From the NCBI GenBank assembly GCA_964452045.1, contig CAYVKM010000020.1, positions 1 to 47,854 on the forward strand: 47,854 bases of DNA, read 5' to 3'. This document shows, one piece after another, positions 17,119 to 26,742 of this stretch; positions within the stretch are counted from its first letter, which is position 1; each line of letters begins with the position of its first letter. The translations under genes were made by a program, and so were the position numbers. Source of the stretch: CAYVKM01 sp964452045. GTDB taxonomy: Bacteria > Calditrichota > Calditrichia > RBG-13-44-9. Under the pieces are notes generated by a model. The model saw nothing but the letters and a program-made list of their open reading frames with translations. It did not search any database and was not told the origin of the DNA.

Positions 17119-19977
17119 TTAAGAACAACCACTGGTTGTCCCACATTCGATACATTTATAACAGTTCCCGTTCCGTACCATAATGCTGCCGCACTCCGGA
17201 CAGTTAGGTGCATCCGCCTGAGTCTGAAAAACAACCTTTTCTTGCTGTTGTACTTTCAATAACTGTCCGCTAAAATCCAGCTGGGTTGTTTCCTTGTCAT
17301 CGGGATTGGAAACTGATACGGGTTCAACTAATGAAGAACTTTCTTCAGTGGTTTCAATATCAATCCGGTTATTTTCTTCAACAAACTCTTCACTCATAAA
17401 GCGTAACTGCTCTTCCTTGGATAAGAATTTGAGTGCCAGCCAGCGGAAGATATAATCCATAATCGATTTTGCATAAGGAATATTGGGATTATTGGTAAAC
17501 CCGGAAGGTTCGAAACGTGAGTGGGTGAATTTATTGCAAAGCACTTTTATCGGCACACCATATTGCAAAGCCATCGAAATAGCCGTGGCAAAGGCGTCCA
17601 TTAATCCGGATACGGCCGACCCCTCTTTTGCCATGACTATAAAGATTTCTCCGGGAGATCCATCTTCATACATTCCTGCGGTAATATAACCTTCGTGCCC
17701 TCCGATGGAAAATTTGTGAGTTATCGACCGCCGTTCATCCGGTAATCTTCTCCGATAAGGCCGGCCATATTCTTTTATGGTTTTATCCATCGCAGTGGAA
17801 AGGGGTTGGGTTCGCTTGCTGTTATCACGATAAATGGCGATAGCCTTCACGCCCAGACGCCAGGCTTCCATATAAACATCAGCAATCTCATCTTCGGTAA
17901 TCTCCTCAGGTACATTTACGGTTTTGGAGATGGCTCCGGAGATAAAAGGCTGAGTTGCGGACAGCATTTTAACATGACCCATGTAATGAATCGACCTTTG
18001 TCCGTTGATCGGTTTAAAGGCGCAATCGAAGACCGGAAGATGTTCGGCTTTCAGACCGGGTGCACCTTCAATTGTATCATGAGCATCAATATATTTTATA
18101 ATATCCTTTATGACATTTTCCGGATACGCCAATTTTCGCAGGGCTTTCTCTACCGTATGATTAACGATTTTTAATACACCGCCGCCCACCAATTTTTTGT
18201 ATTTGATTAAGGCAATATCCGGTTCAACACCAGTCGTGTCACAATCCATCATAAAAGCAATTGTCCCGGTCGGTGCAAGCACAGAAACCTGAGCATTCCG
18301 GTAGCCATGTTCCTTGCCGCTTTGATAAGCCTCATCCCATACCACTCGGGAAGCTTCCAGCAGGTGTGCGGGAATGATTTTATCATTCAAATTGTAGGCA
18401 GCAGAGCGATGTTTTTGGATAACCCTTAACATGGGTTCCCGATTCTTTTCAAACTCTTCAAAGGGATCCTGTACCCGGGCCAGTTCACTGGAAGTGAGGT
18501 AAGCTTGCCCGGTCATCAACGAAGTAATAGCACCGGCATATTCTCGTCCCTCATCACTGTCGTAGGGTAAACCGCGGGACATAAGTATAGCCCCTAAATT
18601 GGCATAACCTAAACCCAGGGTTCGAAACATATGCGAATTAATGGTTATCTCTTCCCGGGGATAACTTGAATTGTCGACCAGAATTTCCATGGCAGTTATC
18701 ATGACCCGCACCGCATGTCTGAATGCTTCAACATTAAATTCATCGTTCTCATTCAGAAACCGCATCAAATTGAGAGAGGCCAGATTACAAGCAGTATCAT
18801 CAATAAACATGTATTCTGAGCATGGATTAGAAGCATTAATCCGGGCAGAGTTAGGACAGGTATGCCAATCGTTAATCGTGGTATCGAATTGCATTCCCGG
18901 GTCCCCACATACATGAGTGCCTTCAGCGATTTTTTGGACAATTTCCCGCGCCCGGTATCGCGATGAGGGTTTCCCGTTCGTGATATTTCGGGTGACCCAT
19001 TCCAGGTCTTCCTCGACTGCTTTCATAAAATCGTCGGTAACTCTTACACTGTGATTTGCGTTCTGGTAAAAAATCGAACCATAAGCTTCTCCATTAATTG
19101 ATCCATCATAACCCGAATCTATCAAAGCCCAGGCTTTCTGTTCCTCATTGGATTTCGAGTTAATAAAATCCATGATGTCCGGATGATCAACGTTCAGGAT
19201 TACCATTTTAGCCGCACGCCGGGTTTTCCCACCGGACTTGATAACGCCCGCAAAAGCATCAAAGCCCTTCATAAATGATACCGGACCCGAAGCGATACCG
19301 CCGCCGGCAATTGATTCTTTGGACGAACGAAGAGTTGATAAGTTGGTGCCTGTGCCCGATCCAAATTTAAAAAGCATCCCTTCGATCTTGGCTAAATTCA
19401 GGATGCTTTCCATCTTATCTTCTACCGAATTAATAAAGCAGGCAGAACATTGAGGTTTCTCTTCAATCCCCACATTGAACCAGACCGGACTGTTAAATGA
19501 AACATATTGATTTACCAGCAGTGCGGTTAATTCATTATAAAAGGTGTCAGCATCCTTCTTTCCGGCAAAATATTTATCTTTGATACCCCAGTCGGTAACC
19601 GTTCGGGAAACACGATTTACCAACTGGCGGACACTTGTTTCTCTCTCAGGCGTGCCAATCTGGCCATGGAAGTATTTACTGACCACCACATTTGTGGCCA
19701 GCTGGCTCCAGAAATCGGGCACCTCCACTTCACTTTGTTTAAAAACAACTTCACCTTTCTCATTGTTGATAAGAGCTTCGCGTCTTTCCCATTCAATTTC
19801 GTCAAAGGGATGTATGTCAGCTTTAGAAAAATAGTGACTGAATTTCATTTTGTGAGATCGGGGTTTTTTCTCCTCGGACATCGATTTTTTGGTTTCAACC
19901 ACCCCGGCATCTCCATCGAGAGGAAGCATCATTTCTTCGTGAGCGGATGCATCATGCATAGTATTTTCAACTGACAT
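17119..19977 (-). CDS. nrdJ: Adenosylcobalamin-dependent ribonucleotide reductase (class II)
   Basis: It reduces ribonucleotides to deoxyribonucleotides using adenosylcobalamin as radical source, and so works with or without oxygen. At 952 aa it is the long NrdJ form. Visible features are the N-terminal catalytic Cys region (CSACFINSVEDK), the radical Cys386 in NPCSE, the partner Cys in DTACNLASLNLMRF, and PTGTIAFMMDCDTTGVEPD. The C-terminal Cys-rich tail (CPECGSIMVRNGNCYKCIECG, ending SGCS) provides the swinging thiols and a probable zinc site. CCAGGAGG precedes the ATG. No cobalamin riboswitch is seen upstream; a sigma-70-like promoter is. Confidence 0.95.
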   Translation of the reverse strand: MSVENTMHDASAHEEMMLPLDGDAGVVETKKSMSEEKKPRSHKMKFSHYFSKADIHPFDEIEWERREALINNEKGEVVFKQSEVEVPDFWSQLATNVVVSKYFHGQIGTPERETSVRQLVNRVSRTVTDWGIKDKYFAGKKDADTFYNELTALLVNQYVSFNSPVWFNVGIEEKPQCSACFINSVEDKMESILNLAKIEGMLFKFGSGTGTNLSTLRSSKESIAGGGIASGPVSFMKGFDAFAGVIKSGGKTRRAAKMVILNVDHPDIMDFINSKSNEEQKAWALIDSGYDGSINGEAYGSIFYQNANHSVRVTDDFMKAVEEDLEWVTRNITNGKPSSRYRAREIVQKIAEGTHVCGDPGMQFDTTINDWHTCPNSARINASNPCSEYMFIDDTACNLASLNLMRFLNENDEFNVEAFRHAVRVMITAMEILVDNSSYPREEITINSHMFRTLGLGYANLGAILMSRGLPYDSDEGREYAGAITSLMTGQAYLTSSELARVQDPFEEFEKNREPMLRVIQKHRSAAYNLNDKIIPAHLLEASRVVWDEAYQSGKEHGYRNAQVSVLAPTGTIAFMMDCDTTGVEPDIALIKYKKLVGGGVLKIVNHTVEKALRKLAYPENVIKDIIKYIDAHDTIEGAPGLKAEHLPVFDCAFKPINGQRSIHYMGHVKMLSATQPFISGAISKTVNVPEEITEDEIADVYMEAWRLGVKAIAIYRDNSKRTQPLSTAMDKTIKEYGRPYRRRLPDERRSITHKFSIGGHEGYITAGMYEDGSPGEIFIVMAKEGSAVSGLMDAFATAISMALQYGVPIKVLCNKFTHSRFEPSGFTNNPNIPYAKSIMDYIFRWLALKFLSKEEQLRFMSEEFVEENNRIDIETTEESSSLVEPVSVSNPDDKETTQLDFSGQLLKVQQQEKVVFQTQADAPNCPECGSIMVRNGNCYKCIECGTTSGCS

Positions 19978-20309
19978 ACAACAGACCTCCTGGATAAGCT
20001 ATGTAAGTAATGAAATTTCTTAATATATATAAGGTGTCTTTGTAAGTTTAACAAAAACAACGATTTGTCAACAACTGAAGACCTTTATTTTGATTGAAAA
20101 ATACAGTAACAAAAGTTCAATGTCAACAAAAATATCAGACAATTTTTAATAAAATTTTAACCCCTTGATAATTCAAGCTTTATCGGGAGTAAAGAAATTC
20201 TGGTGAAAATTTTGTCCCCAAAGGGTTTGTCGAATGTCAGAAAACTTTGGAAATCCGTAACAGGGAAAATGAATATCAAGAGATGATTTGCTGATATTGG
20301 GCTTAAGAA
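19978..20309. other. 332-bp gap upstream of nrdJ
   Basis: The gap holds the nrdJ ribosome site, a sigma-70-like promoter at 20098-20126 and otherwise A+T-rich DNA. I see no gene, no cobalamin riboswitch core and no convincing NrdR box; an ATATATAT stretch near 20021-20031 lacks the flanking halves. The promoter would leave an nrdJ leader of roughly 110 nt. Confidence 0.45.
20098..20126 (-). promoter_or_regulatory. Sigma-70-like promoter for nrdJ
   Basis: On the minus strand a perfect TTGACA is followed after exactly 17 bp by TATTTT. A second TTGACA nearer the gene lacks a good -10 partner. Confidence 0.5.
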
Positions 20310-21194
20310 TCAGGATTGGTATTTTTTAAACATTTCGGAAATGCGGTCTTGATCCGTCTTAGAAAGCGAACTGACCTTAAGTAGTTGTTCACTCATTATG
20401 ATATAGTTTTTCAATAAGGCCGGATGATTTTTCTTTAAAAAAGCTAGGTGACTTTTTAGTGTTTCAATATCTCCTCTTTTGACCGGGCCGGTGAGTGCAT
20501 TTCTAGGGCCAAATTCAGTCACTTGTTCGATGGAAGACAGCAAGAGTGGATTAAGCACTTCAAATATCTGTTTCTCCTGCAAACCCAAGGATTCCAAGAT
20601 TTGAATGCATTGACTGGCCAGAGCAACATAAAAATTGGCATAAAAAACAGAGGCCAAATGAATGGCTTTTTTCTCTTTATCGTCAACCCGAAAAATTTTA
20701 TTTGTGGTGGTACCAAAAATATTTTCCAGACCATCGAGTACTTTCTTTTCTCCTTCCAGACTAATGCCTGCCAGATTAAAATATTGATTCTCCCGGGGAT
20801 CTGAAAAAAAGGAGTAGATAGGATGAATCGAGGCCACTGCAGCGCCCAGTTTTTTCAGGGGCAATAAAATTGAGGAAGGTAAAACACCCGAACAGTGAAC
20901 GCATATTTTGTTATCCCACACTAACTTCATATTTGCCAGACGTCCAACCAAAGGGGCTATCTGATCATCTTGAACAGTAAGAAGTATAATGTCTGCTGAT
21001 AACATTTTAGGTTTATTCAATTTTTTCTCAACAAAAGACCAATCCAGCTCTTCGTTAAGAAACTGGTAACGAACCGGATTCCTTTCCACCAGTGAGACAA
21101 TTGAATGACCTTGTTTCAATAAAAAGTAGGCAAGGGAGGCGCCTGCCCTTCCACCGCCAATGATATAAAAAGAAAATTTTCTCTGGGATTTCAT
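20310..21194 (-). CDS. Rossmann-fold/DUF2520 domain oxidoreductase-like protein
   Basis: A 294-aa cytosolic protein. Residues about 8-130 form a nucleotide-binding Rossmann fold (FYIIGGGRAGASLAYFL, then VQDDQIAPLVGRL and CVHCSGVLPSS). The C-terminal half (about 150-285) is the DUF2520 helical domain, as in COG5495 proteins. The fold resembles pyrroline-5-carboxylate and ketopantoate reductases, but the substrate is unknown. It lies between the acidic unknown protein gene, 44 bp upstream, and nrdJ. Cotranscription with the upstream gene is likely. Confidence 0.8.
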   Translation of the reverse strand: MKSQRKFSFYIIGGGRAGASLAYFLLKQGHSIVSLVERNPVRYQFLNEELDWSFVEKKLNKPKMLSADIILLTVQDDQIAPLVGRLANMKLVWDNKICVHCSGVLPSSILLPLKKLGAAVASIHPIYSFFSDPRENQYFNLAGISLEGEKKVLDGLENIFGTTTNKIFRVDDKEKKAIHLASVFYANFYVALASQCIQILESLGLQEKQIFEVLNPLLLSSIEQVTEFGPRNALTGPVKRGDIETLKSHLAFLKKNHPALLKNYIIMSEQLLKVSSLSKTDQDRISEMFKKYQS

Positions 21195-21238
21195 GAAAAA
21201 TGAGGTATTAGCCAGTAAGATTCATTGGCCGACTAGAC

Positions 21239-22672
21239 TTATTGAAATTCCTGCCGGTTGACCATCTTGTCCTTCGGAAAATATCGGTTATAAATCATAT
21301 CCGAAAACTCTATAGCAATACTGGAATATGGATTAACACCCGTTTGATAGAACATCTCATCGATGGCAGCTGAGGCCTTTTTCCAGGAGGGTATTTCGTT
21401 GAGAAAACTAATAAACTTGATGTAACGTCTCTCGTCCTTTTTAAATATTTTCTTAATTATTTTCTTTCGGTTTTTGCTGGAAATTAAAGCGTTTATGTCA
21501 TCCAGATGGTCCCCTTTTATCTTTTCGGAAACCACGTTAGCTAACTGATCTGCAGCTGTAGCATCCTCATCCTTTTCTGCTACTGGTTTTTCCACAACTG
21601 GCTCCGGAGCATACTCTTCCGTTTCAAATTCTTCTTCAACTTCGGGTTTGGGAGGTGCTTCGGTTTCAACTTCTTCCTCAAACGGCTCATCCATCGGTTC
21701 CGCTGCCATTTCAGGTTCTTTTTCAAATTCTTCCTCTTCTTCTTCCTCCTCTTCTTCTTCCAGCTCTTCCTCAATTTCTTCAAATTCAGGCATCTCAGCG
21801 GAAGCTTCCACACTAATATCTTCTACCTGAATCTCGGGTTTCACTTCTTCGATATCCTGCACTTCTTCAACCTTAAATTCAGGAGTCTCTACAAATTCTT
21901 CAACTTTTTCTTCCTCAACCTTACCTGTTCTTAATAATGTTTCCAAAGTGGAAAAACTAAAGTCCTGTTTCCCTTCCTTTTCTTCTGCCTGGACCAGCTT
22001 TAAATAGTCTTCCAGATTTCTATCCTCAAATGCCCGGATCAAAATGTCCACTGGTATGCTATCCGCCGGCTCGCGACCTTCATTTAAAAAATTCGCAATT
22101 GCTTTTACCGTTTGAAGGGTTGCATTGAGTCTGTCTTTGCTAAAAACCTGCTGATCTATTCCGGCTATTAATTCCTCAAACTGCTTTTGATTGATTTCCC
22201 GGAGATATTTTAAATTAAAATAATCGGTAAGCGCATCCTTATAATATTGAAGCTTTTCAAAATATTTAAGCATGTCATAGACTTCCATGGTTGTCACAAC
22301 CTGGCTGTCTTTGAACAGAAATTGAGTGAGTGTCTGGTGGGGTCGGATCAGATAATTTGCTTCCAGCTTTATTGCTCGCTCAAGCAATTGATTAAACTTA
22401 TTTAAATGAAAGGTTGCAGTCTGTTTCAAGACATCGAAAATTTTATCAATAAGAACCCGTACTTCGGGAATATCGTAATCGAAACGTTCACTGGCGCTAA
22501 ATTTATCGCTCTCCTCCCGTAACCAAATCTCCACTTCCTGATTAAAAAAGTGTTTTACTGAATTCGGAATATTTCGGGTCATAAGGTAATTCAATGGAAT
22601 TTGATCCATCTGCGGGGATACAACTTCTTTATTAATCTTGGCAATAATATTGTCAATTACTTGATCCAGCAT
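21239..22672 (-). CDS. Uncharacterised protein with long acidic linker
   Basis: I do not recognise a family. The 477-aa protein has a helical N-terminal domain (1-250), a very acidic Glu/Pro-rich linker (about 255-395, with an uninterrupted Glu run) and a conserved-looking basic, helical C-terminal domain (about 400-477; KNRKKIIKKIFKKDERRYIKF then WKKASAAIDEMFYQ). There is no signal peptide or membrane segment. The two folded domains on a charged tether suggest a scaffold or adaptor protein; this is inference. An AGAGGT ribosome site supports the start. Confidence 0.6.
   Translation of the reverse strand: MLDQVIDNIIAKINKEVVSPQMDQIPLNYLMTRNIPNSVKHFFNQEVEIWLREESDKFSASERFDYDIPEVRVLIDKIFDVLKQTATFHLNKFNQLLERAIKLEANYLIRPHQTLTQFLFKDSQVVTTMEVYDMLKYFEKLQYYKDALTDYFNLKYLREINQKQFEELIAGIDQQVFSKDRLNATLQTVKAIANFLNEGREPADSIPVDILIRAFEDRNLEDYLKLVQAEEKEGKQDFSFSTLETLLRTGKVEEEKVEEFVETPEFKVEEVQDIEEVKPEIQVEDISVEASAEMPEFEEIEEELEEEEEEEEEEEFEKEPEMAAEPMDEPFEEEVETEAPPKPEVEEEFETEEYAPEPVVEKPVAEKDEDATAADQLANVVSEKIKGDHLDDINALISSKNRKKIIKKIFKKDERRYIKFISFLNEIPSWKKASAAIDEMFYQTGVNPYSSIAIEFSDMIYNRYFPKDKMVNRQEFQ
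21730..21773. repeat. Simple pyrimidine tract (CTT/CTC repeat)
   Basis: A nearly pure TTC/TCC tract encodes the poly-Glu run on the minus strand. It is a microsatellite-like sequence that could change length without breaking the frame, in steps of three. Confidence 0.8.
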
Positions 22673-22979
22673 CGGATAAACCTCTTATTTGTAAAATTGG
22701 CTTTCAAATTAATACGGCACATTATTTATTGCAAGCCTAATTTAAGACTTTCAATGGTTTATATTCGACTAATTTAGAATAATTTTAAGCAGCTAAATTG
22801 ACAAATTTGAATATTTTGAAACCCGATTGTATCCTCATTCAGCGCAGGAAAAAGAATATATTTAAAAAAAGCATTAAATAATTGGATGAATTATATTTTG
22901 TGGTGAAATTAATAGCCGTAGAATTGTTGATATATCTTATGATTAGCCTTAATGAATAATTTGTTGTTTGGAGATATAA
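22673..22979. other. 307-bp divergent intergenic region
   Basis: It separates the acidic unknown protein gene (minus) from the nicotinamidase-like operon (plus) and must hold promoters for both. It is A+T rich. I find no riboswitch, no strong sigma-70 pair and no gene. CGGCAC and TTGCA at 22715-22733 look like sigma-54 parts but are spaced 3 bp too far. Confidence 0.4.
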
Positions 22980-23618
22980 ATGAAAAAAATTCTTTTCTGG
23001 GATGTTGATAGCCAATACGATTTCATGCGAGCTGATGGGAAGTTATATGTTCCGGAGGCAGAGAAGATAATCCCAATCCTTGATAAAATTACCAATTACG
23101 CCCGAGAGAACCATATTCCGATTTGGGGATCGGTGGATTATCATGATCCCGACGATCCGGAAATTTCCGATGAACCGGATTTCTATGATACGTTCCCACT
23201 TCATTGTTTAAAGAGCACCCCGGGACAGGAAAAGATTGAGGCGACCAAACCACTGAACCCTCTGTGGATCGATTCCCGACCAGAAGCCAAGAGCACGTTG
23301 GAGCAAAAACTTAAACATCATAAGGGTGAAGTAATATTTCGTAAACAAAGATTCGACGTTTTTACCAACCCAAATGTCATTCCTGCATTGGAGATCATGC
23401 ATCCGGATGAAGTCTATGTTTATGGCGTGGCTCTGGATGTGTGCAATGCTTATGCTATTGAGGGATTTTTGAAAATGAATCGCTTCAAAATTTTTCTTAT
23501 CACTGACGCGACGAAACCAATCCACAAAGATCGGGGAGAAAGTTTGATTAAAAATTGGGAAGCAGCCGGAGTCCGGATGGTGGATTCTGACACAATTTTG
23601 TCGAACGATTTTAAATAA
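22980..23618 (+). CDS. Nicotinamidase-like cysteine hydrolase (isochorismatase superfamily)
   Basis: It probably hydrolyses an amide such as nicotinamide to nicotinate. The superfamily triad is visible: Asp10 (DVDSQYDF), Lys122 (FRKQRF) and Cys155 after the cis-peptide loop (GVALDVC). The metal-site pattern of nicotinamidases is also present: Asp53 and His55 in SVDYHDPDD and His75 in FPLHCLKSTPGQE. That makes nicotinamidase more likely than isochorismatase, but other amidases share these residues. A GGAGAT site precedes the ATG. It heads a tight five-gene run with an outer-membrane receptor and an ECF-transporter S component, hinting at salvage of an imported amide or vitamin. Confidence 0.75.
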   Translation: MKKILFWDVDSQYDFMRADGKLYVPEAEKIIPILDKITNYARENHIPIWGSVDYHDPDDPEISDEPDFYDTFPLHCLKSTPGQEKIEATKPLNPLWIDSRPEAKSTLEQKLKHHKGEVIFRKQRFDVFTNPNVIPALEIMHPDEVYVYGVALDVCNAYAIEGFLKMNRFKIFLITDATKPIHKDRGESLIKNWEAAGVRMVDSDTILSNDFK

Positions 23619-23654
23619 CGAATTCAATCAACTTCCAAATTGTTTAGACTGAAT

Positions 23655-25523
23655 ATGACCATAAAAGTAGTATCAGTGATATTTCTATTATACCTTTTGT
23701 TACCTGGTTTACAGATCGCGGCCACTCCGGCAACCGAACCCGACAGTATCCGCACCTATCATCTTCAGGATTCCATTGTGGTTGTGGCCAACCGCTATGA
23801 ATTGCCATTAAAATCGATTACCAATTCCGTGGATATCATTAAGCGGTCGGAGTATGCCGGTTTAGCGACCCACTCGATCTTACAGTTGATAGATATTATT
23901 TCGCCCGAAGCCTTCGTGGTTGATAAAAACGTTATCGGTTATGGGGTAGGTTCCTATGCCGGTGGAAGTGTTAATCTGAGAGGTCTGGGTGGGAAACCGA
24001 ATACTGGTGTGCTGGTTTTGATTAATGGCCGACCTGATTTTATGGGGATCTTTGGCCATCCGCTACCGGATGTGTATGGTCTTGCCAATACTGATAAAAT
24101 AGAGGTGATTAAGGGCCCCTCATCAACCGTATTCGGTTCAAATGCCATGGGTGGGGCGGTTAATATCATCACCGTCGCTCCGGTCCAAAACCGGGTTGAA
24201 CTGAGAACTCAGGGAGGAAGTTACAACACATTCAATCAATACATCGGGAGTGGATATGTCGCAGGTAAAACCAGCTTCACGATTAGTGCCAAACATCAGA
24301 AGACCTCCGGTCATTTAGACTCCACGGCGTTTGAAATCTACACCCTGGGTACGAAGTTGTCCCGACGGCTCACAAAAAACTGGCAACTCTCCGTCGAGGG
24401 GCGCTACGTTCCCTATAACTTTGATGATCCTCAAATGGGGCCGGATTTGGCGAATCTGAGGTCATATGCAAAAATACGCCGGGGAATGGCCGACATCGAA
24501 ATTTCCGGGAGCGCCGGAAAGCTCAAAAATTCATTTCACTTATATTCCAATCTGGGACATCACCGCTTCAATGATGGATTTGAATCACATGACTTCTCCT
24601 ATGGTTTATCTTCTTATCAGCGCTATGCCTATAACAACCAAATACAATTCAGCCTGGGTCTGGACGCAATCCGTTATGGGGGCAGGGCCAAAAATGTGGT
24701 TAATCCGCATGCTCCTCCGAATCCCGATTTACACATAATTAATTCAATCGGAGGATATATCCTTAGTTTTTATTCTCCACTAACCATACTTAATTTCCAG
24801 GGCGGGATTCGCTATCAACACGTTTCACTGGACATAAACAAGATCACGCCCACTTTTGGTGTTTCGGTATACCCGTTGTCTTATTTAAAACTCTACGCAT
24901 CCTATAATCAAGGATTTCGCGTACCGACTTTACAGGAATTGTATCTTTTCCCGGTTTCAAATAAAAATCTGAAGCCGGAAAATGTAACGAGCTATGAATC
25001 CGGAATAAGTGCTTACTTCCTCGGGAAAAACTCACTGGACTTCAGTCTGTTCAAAAATAATGTGGAAAATATTATCCAGCAAGTTTCCAATCCAAATGCT
25101 CCACCTCCGGTCATCTTTCAAAACAGCGGTAAGGCAAAACAATGGGGACTGGAGTCTGCTCTGTCGCTTTATCCCTGCCAGCATCTTTCAGCGCGAATAT
25201 CTTACAGTTTTCTGGAACCGGATGAACTGACTGCCTTTAATCCCCGGACAATGATAAAGTACCTCATCTATTTAAAAACATCCCGGTTTGAAATTTCTTA
25301 TAATGGAAAAAATATCCTGGATTTATATGCTGGTAATAACCACACAAATAGGCTAAAAAATTATCAGTTGAGTAATTTAATGCTGGCCTATGATATCCAA
25401 AACTGGCTGTTGGAGGTTCAACTGCTGAATATTTTCGATACCAAATATGAAATTTTACCCGGATATCCGGGACCCGGTTTTCATGTTTTAGCCGGAGTCA
25501 GCTGGAGCTGGTCGGGTGATTAA
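23655..25523 (+). CDS. TonB-dependent outer-membrane receptor
   Basis: It imports a ligand across the outer membrane using TonB. I start at the ATG at 23655 (622 aa), which gives a clean signal peptide (MTIKVVSVIFLLYLLLPGLQIA); an in-frame TTG lies five codons upstream. The plug spans about 40-165, with DSIVVVANRYELP (TonB box-like), GSVNLRGLGGKPNTGVLVLINGRP, IEVIKGPSSTVFGSNAMGGAVNII. The rest is a beta-barrel with many aromatic strand ends and a final Trp. At about 600 aa it is the BtuB-like size. It lies 36 bp after the hydrolase gene and 18 bp before a predicted ECF S component, which suggests a vitamin-like ligand. Confidence 0.88.
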   Translation: MTIKVVSVIFLLYLLLPGLQIAATPATEPDSIRTYHLQDSIVVVANRYELPLKSITNSVDIIKRSEYAGLATHSILQLIDIISPEAFVVDKNVIGYGVGSYAGGSVNLRGLGGKPNTGVLVLINGRPDFMGIFGHPLPDVYGLANTDKIEVIKGPSSTVFGSNAMGGAVNIITVAPVQNRVELRTQGGSYNTFNQYIGSGYVAGKTSFTISAKHQKTSGHLDSTAFEIYTLGTKLSRRLTKNWQLSVEGRYVPYNFDDPQMGPDLANLRSYAKIRRGMADIEISGSAGKLKNSFHLYSNLGHHRFNDGFESHDFSYGLSSYQRYAYNNQIQFSLGLDAIRYGGRAKNVVNPHAPPNPDLHIINSIGGYILSFYSPLTILNFQGGIRYQHVSLDINKITPTFGVSVYPLSYLKLYASYNQGFRVPTLQELYLFPVSNKNLKPENVTSYESGISAYFLGKNSLDFSLFKNNVENIIQQVSNPNAPPPVIFQNSGKAKQWGLESALSLYPCQHLSARISYSFLEPDELTAFNPRTMIKYLIYLKTSRFEISYNGKNILDLYAGNNHTNRLKNYQLSNLMLAYDIQNWLLEVQLLNIFDTKYEILPGYPGPGFHVLAGVSWSWSGD

Positions 25524-25541
25524 ACAACTTATGATATCCCA

Positions 25542-26084
25542 ATGAACACTCAACTTGTTTATCGTTATATTCCTCTTGCGGCTTTATTTTCCGCCCTGGG
25601 AGTTATCTTTCCCATTTTTTTTCACCTGGTTGGCCTGGGGAGTACTTTTCTACCAATGTTCCTCCCGCTAATTGCTGGAAGTACTTTGATACCTCCGGTT
25701 CTGGCAGTCATTATTGCTATTATCACTCCCCTGATTTCTTTCCTATTCACCGGTATGCCCCCGCTCTATCCGCCCATTCTGCCGGTGATGCTGGTTGAAT
25801 TAATCATCATCTGCGCTATCACTTCCTGGCTCTACTTTCGGCAGCATTTATCGATCTGGTTAACACTGGTAATCAGCATGGCGGCTGATCGTCTGGTTTT
25901 GTTTTTATTTATTTTGTGGCTGGCGCCGCTGCTCGGTTTTCCGGAAAAGATTTACTCGATTGGTGCGGTCCTGCATGGGATACCCGGAATTGTGCTTATA
26001 TTTGTGGTGATACCAATTATGCTTCGGTTCTTAAAGGAAAAATATCCTTATATTATTCAAAACAATAGTGTTGAGAATGGATAA
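25542..26084 (+). CDS. ECF-transporter S component-like membrane protein
   Basis: This 180-aa protein has five to six membrane helices and a Pro/Gly-rich second loop (LGSTFLPMFLPLIAGSTLIPP and TGMPPLYPPILPVM), a layout seen in S components that bind vitamins or metals in energy-coupling-factor transporters. No EcfA or EcfT genes are in the window, so it would share a module encoded elsewhere or act alone. It follows the receptor gene by 18 bp and precedes a methyltransferase gene by 6 bp, so all are probably on one transcript. The ligand is unknown. Confidence 0.65.
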   Translation: MNTQLVYRYIPLAALFSALGVIFPIFFHLVGLGSTFLPMFLPLIAGSTLIPPVLAVIIAIITPLISFLFTGMPPLYPPILPVMLVELIIICAITSWLYFRQHLSIWLTLVISMAADRLVLFLFILWLAPLLGFPEKIYSIGAVLHGIPGIVLIFVVIPIMLRFLKEKYPYIIQNNSVENG

Positions 26085-26090
26085 ATAATT

Positions 26091-26702
26091 ATGCCTCCAG
26101 AATCTTCACATCGTGCTTTTTTCGATCATCACGCGGTTAGTTGGGATGACGAAGCATCTGATGAAAAAATCGAAATCCTTCGCAACATTTTTAATGAATT
26201 GAATTATCTGGTTGAGGGAAACATTCTGGATATCGGTGCGGGTACCGGCATTCTGGTACCGATCATAAAGAGCAAAAACTCTCCGGATAATTACCTGGTT
26301 GAGCTGGACATTTCCCAGCAAATGCTTAAGGTGAGCCGAAACAAGTGGGAACAGGATAGGCAAAAACTTGTCCATCTGAATTCAGATGCCCAGATCTTGC
26401 CATTTAAAAATAAAAGCTTTGACAGAATTATCTGCTTTGCGGTTCTGCCCCACCTCACCGATAAAATGGGGGCATTGAAAGAATGTTACCGGGTGATGGC
26501 AGACAATGGTAAAATTTTAATTCTGCACCTGATGAGTAGTGAATTACTCAACCGTTTTCATAAAGATGTAGGCGGAGCGGTCGAAAATGATCATCTGGAA
26601 AGTGCGGAACTTCTCTCGGATCAGCTGTGTGGCATCGGATTTCAAATCATAAGATCGGATGAAAAAGAGGACTTGCACCTGGTCCTGGCGGAAAAACCAT
26701 AA
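26091..26702 (+). CDS. Class I SAM-dependent methyltransferase
   Basis: It transfers a methyl group from S-adenosylmethionine to an unknown acceptor. Motif I is ILDIGAGTGILVPII (about 44-58), followed by an acidic residue at the end of strand 2 (LVELDISQQML), the DAQILPF motif (about 101-107) and FDRIICFAVLPHL. At 203 aa it has the compact methyltransferase-11 form with only a short N-terminal extension. Genes of this type often sit beside S-component and receptor genes in uptake loci, but whether it modifies the imported ligand is inference. Confidence 0.85.
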   Translation: MPPESSHRAFFDHHAVSWDDEASDEKIEILRNIFNELNYLVEGNILDIGAGTGILVPIIKSKNSPDNYLVELDISQQMLKVSRNKWEQDRQKLVHLNSDAQILPFKNKSFDRIICFAVLPHLTDKMGALKECYRVMADNGKILILHLMSSELLNRFHKDVGGAVENDHLESAELLSDQLCGIGFQIIRSDEKEDLHLVLAEKP

Positions 26703-26742
26703 TTTATAAAGATTAAAATTTAATCTAAAACAATAAATCGTT

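Noticed and set aside
19978..20309. Cobalamin riboswitch or NrdR box upstream of nrdJ
   Set aside because: I looked for the conserved riboswitch core and the 16-bp NrdR dyad and found only an ATATATAT stretch without flanking halves. A plain sigma-70-like promoter explains the region better.
22715..22733. CGGCAC ... TTGCA as a sigma-54 promoter for the nicotinamidase-like operon
   Set aside because: The GG to GC distance is 3 bp too long, and spacing is strict for sigma-54. The site also lies over 240 bp from the gene.
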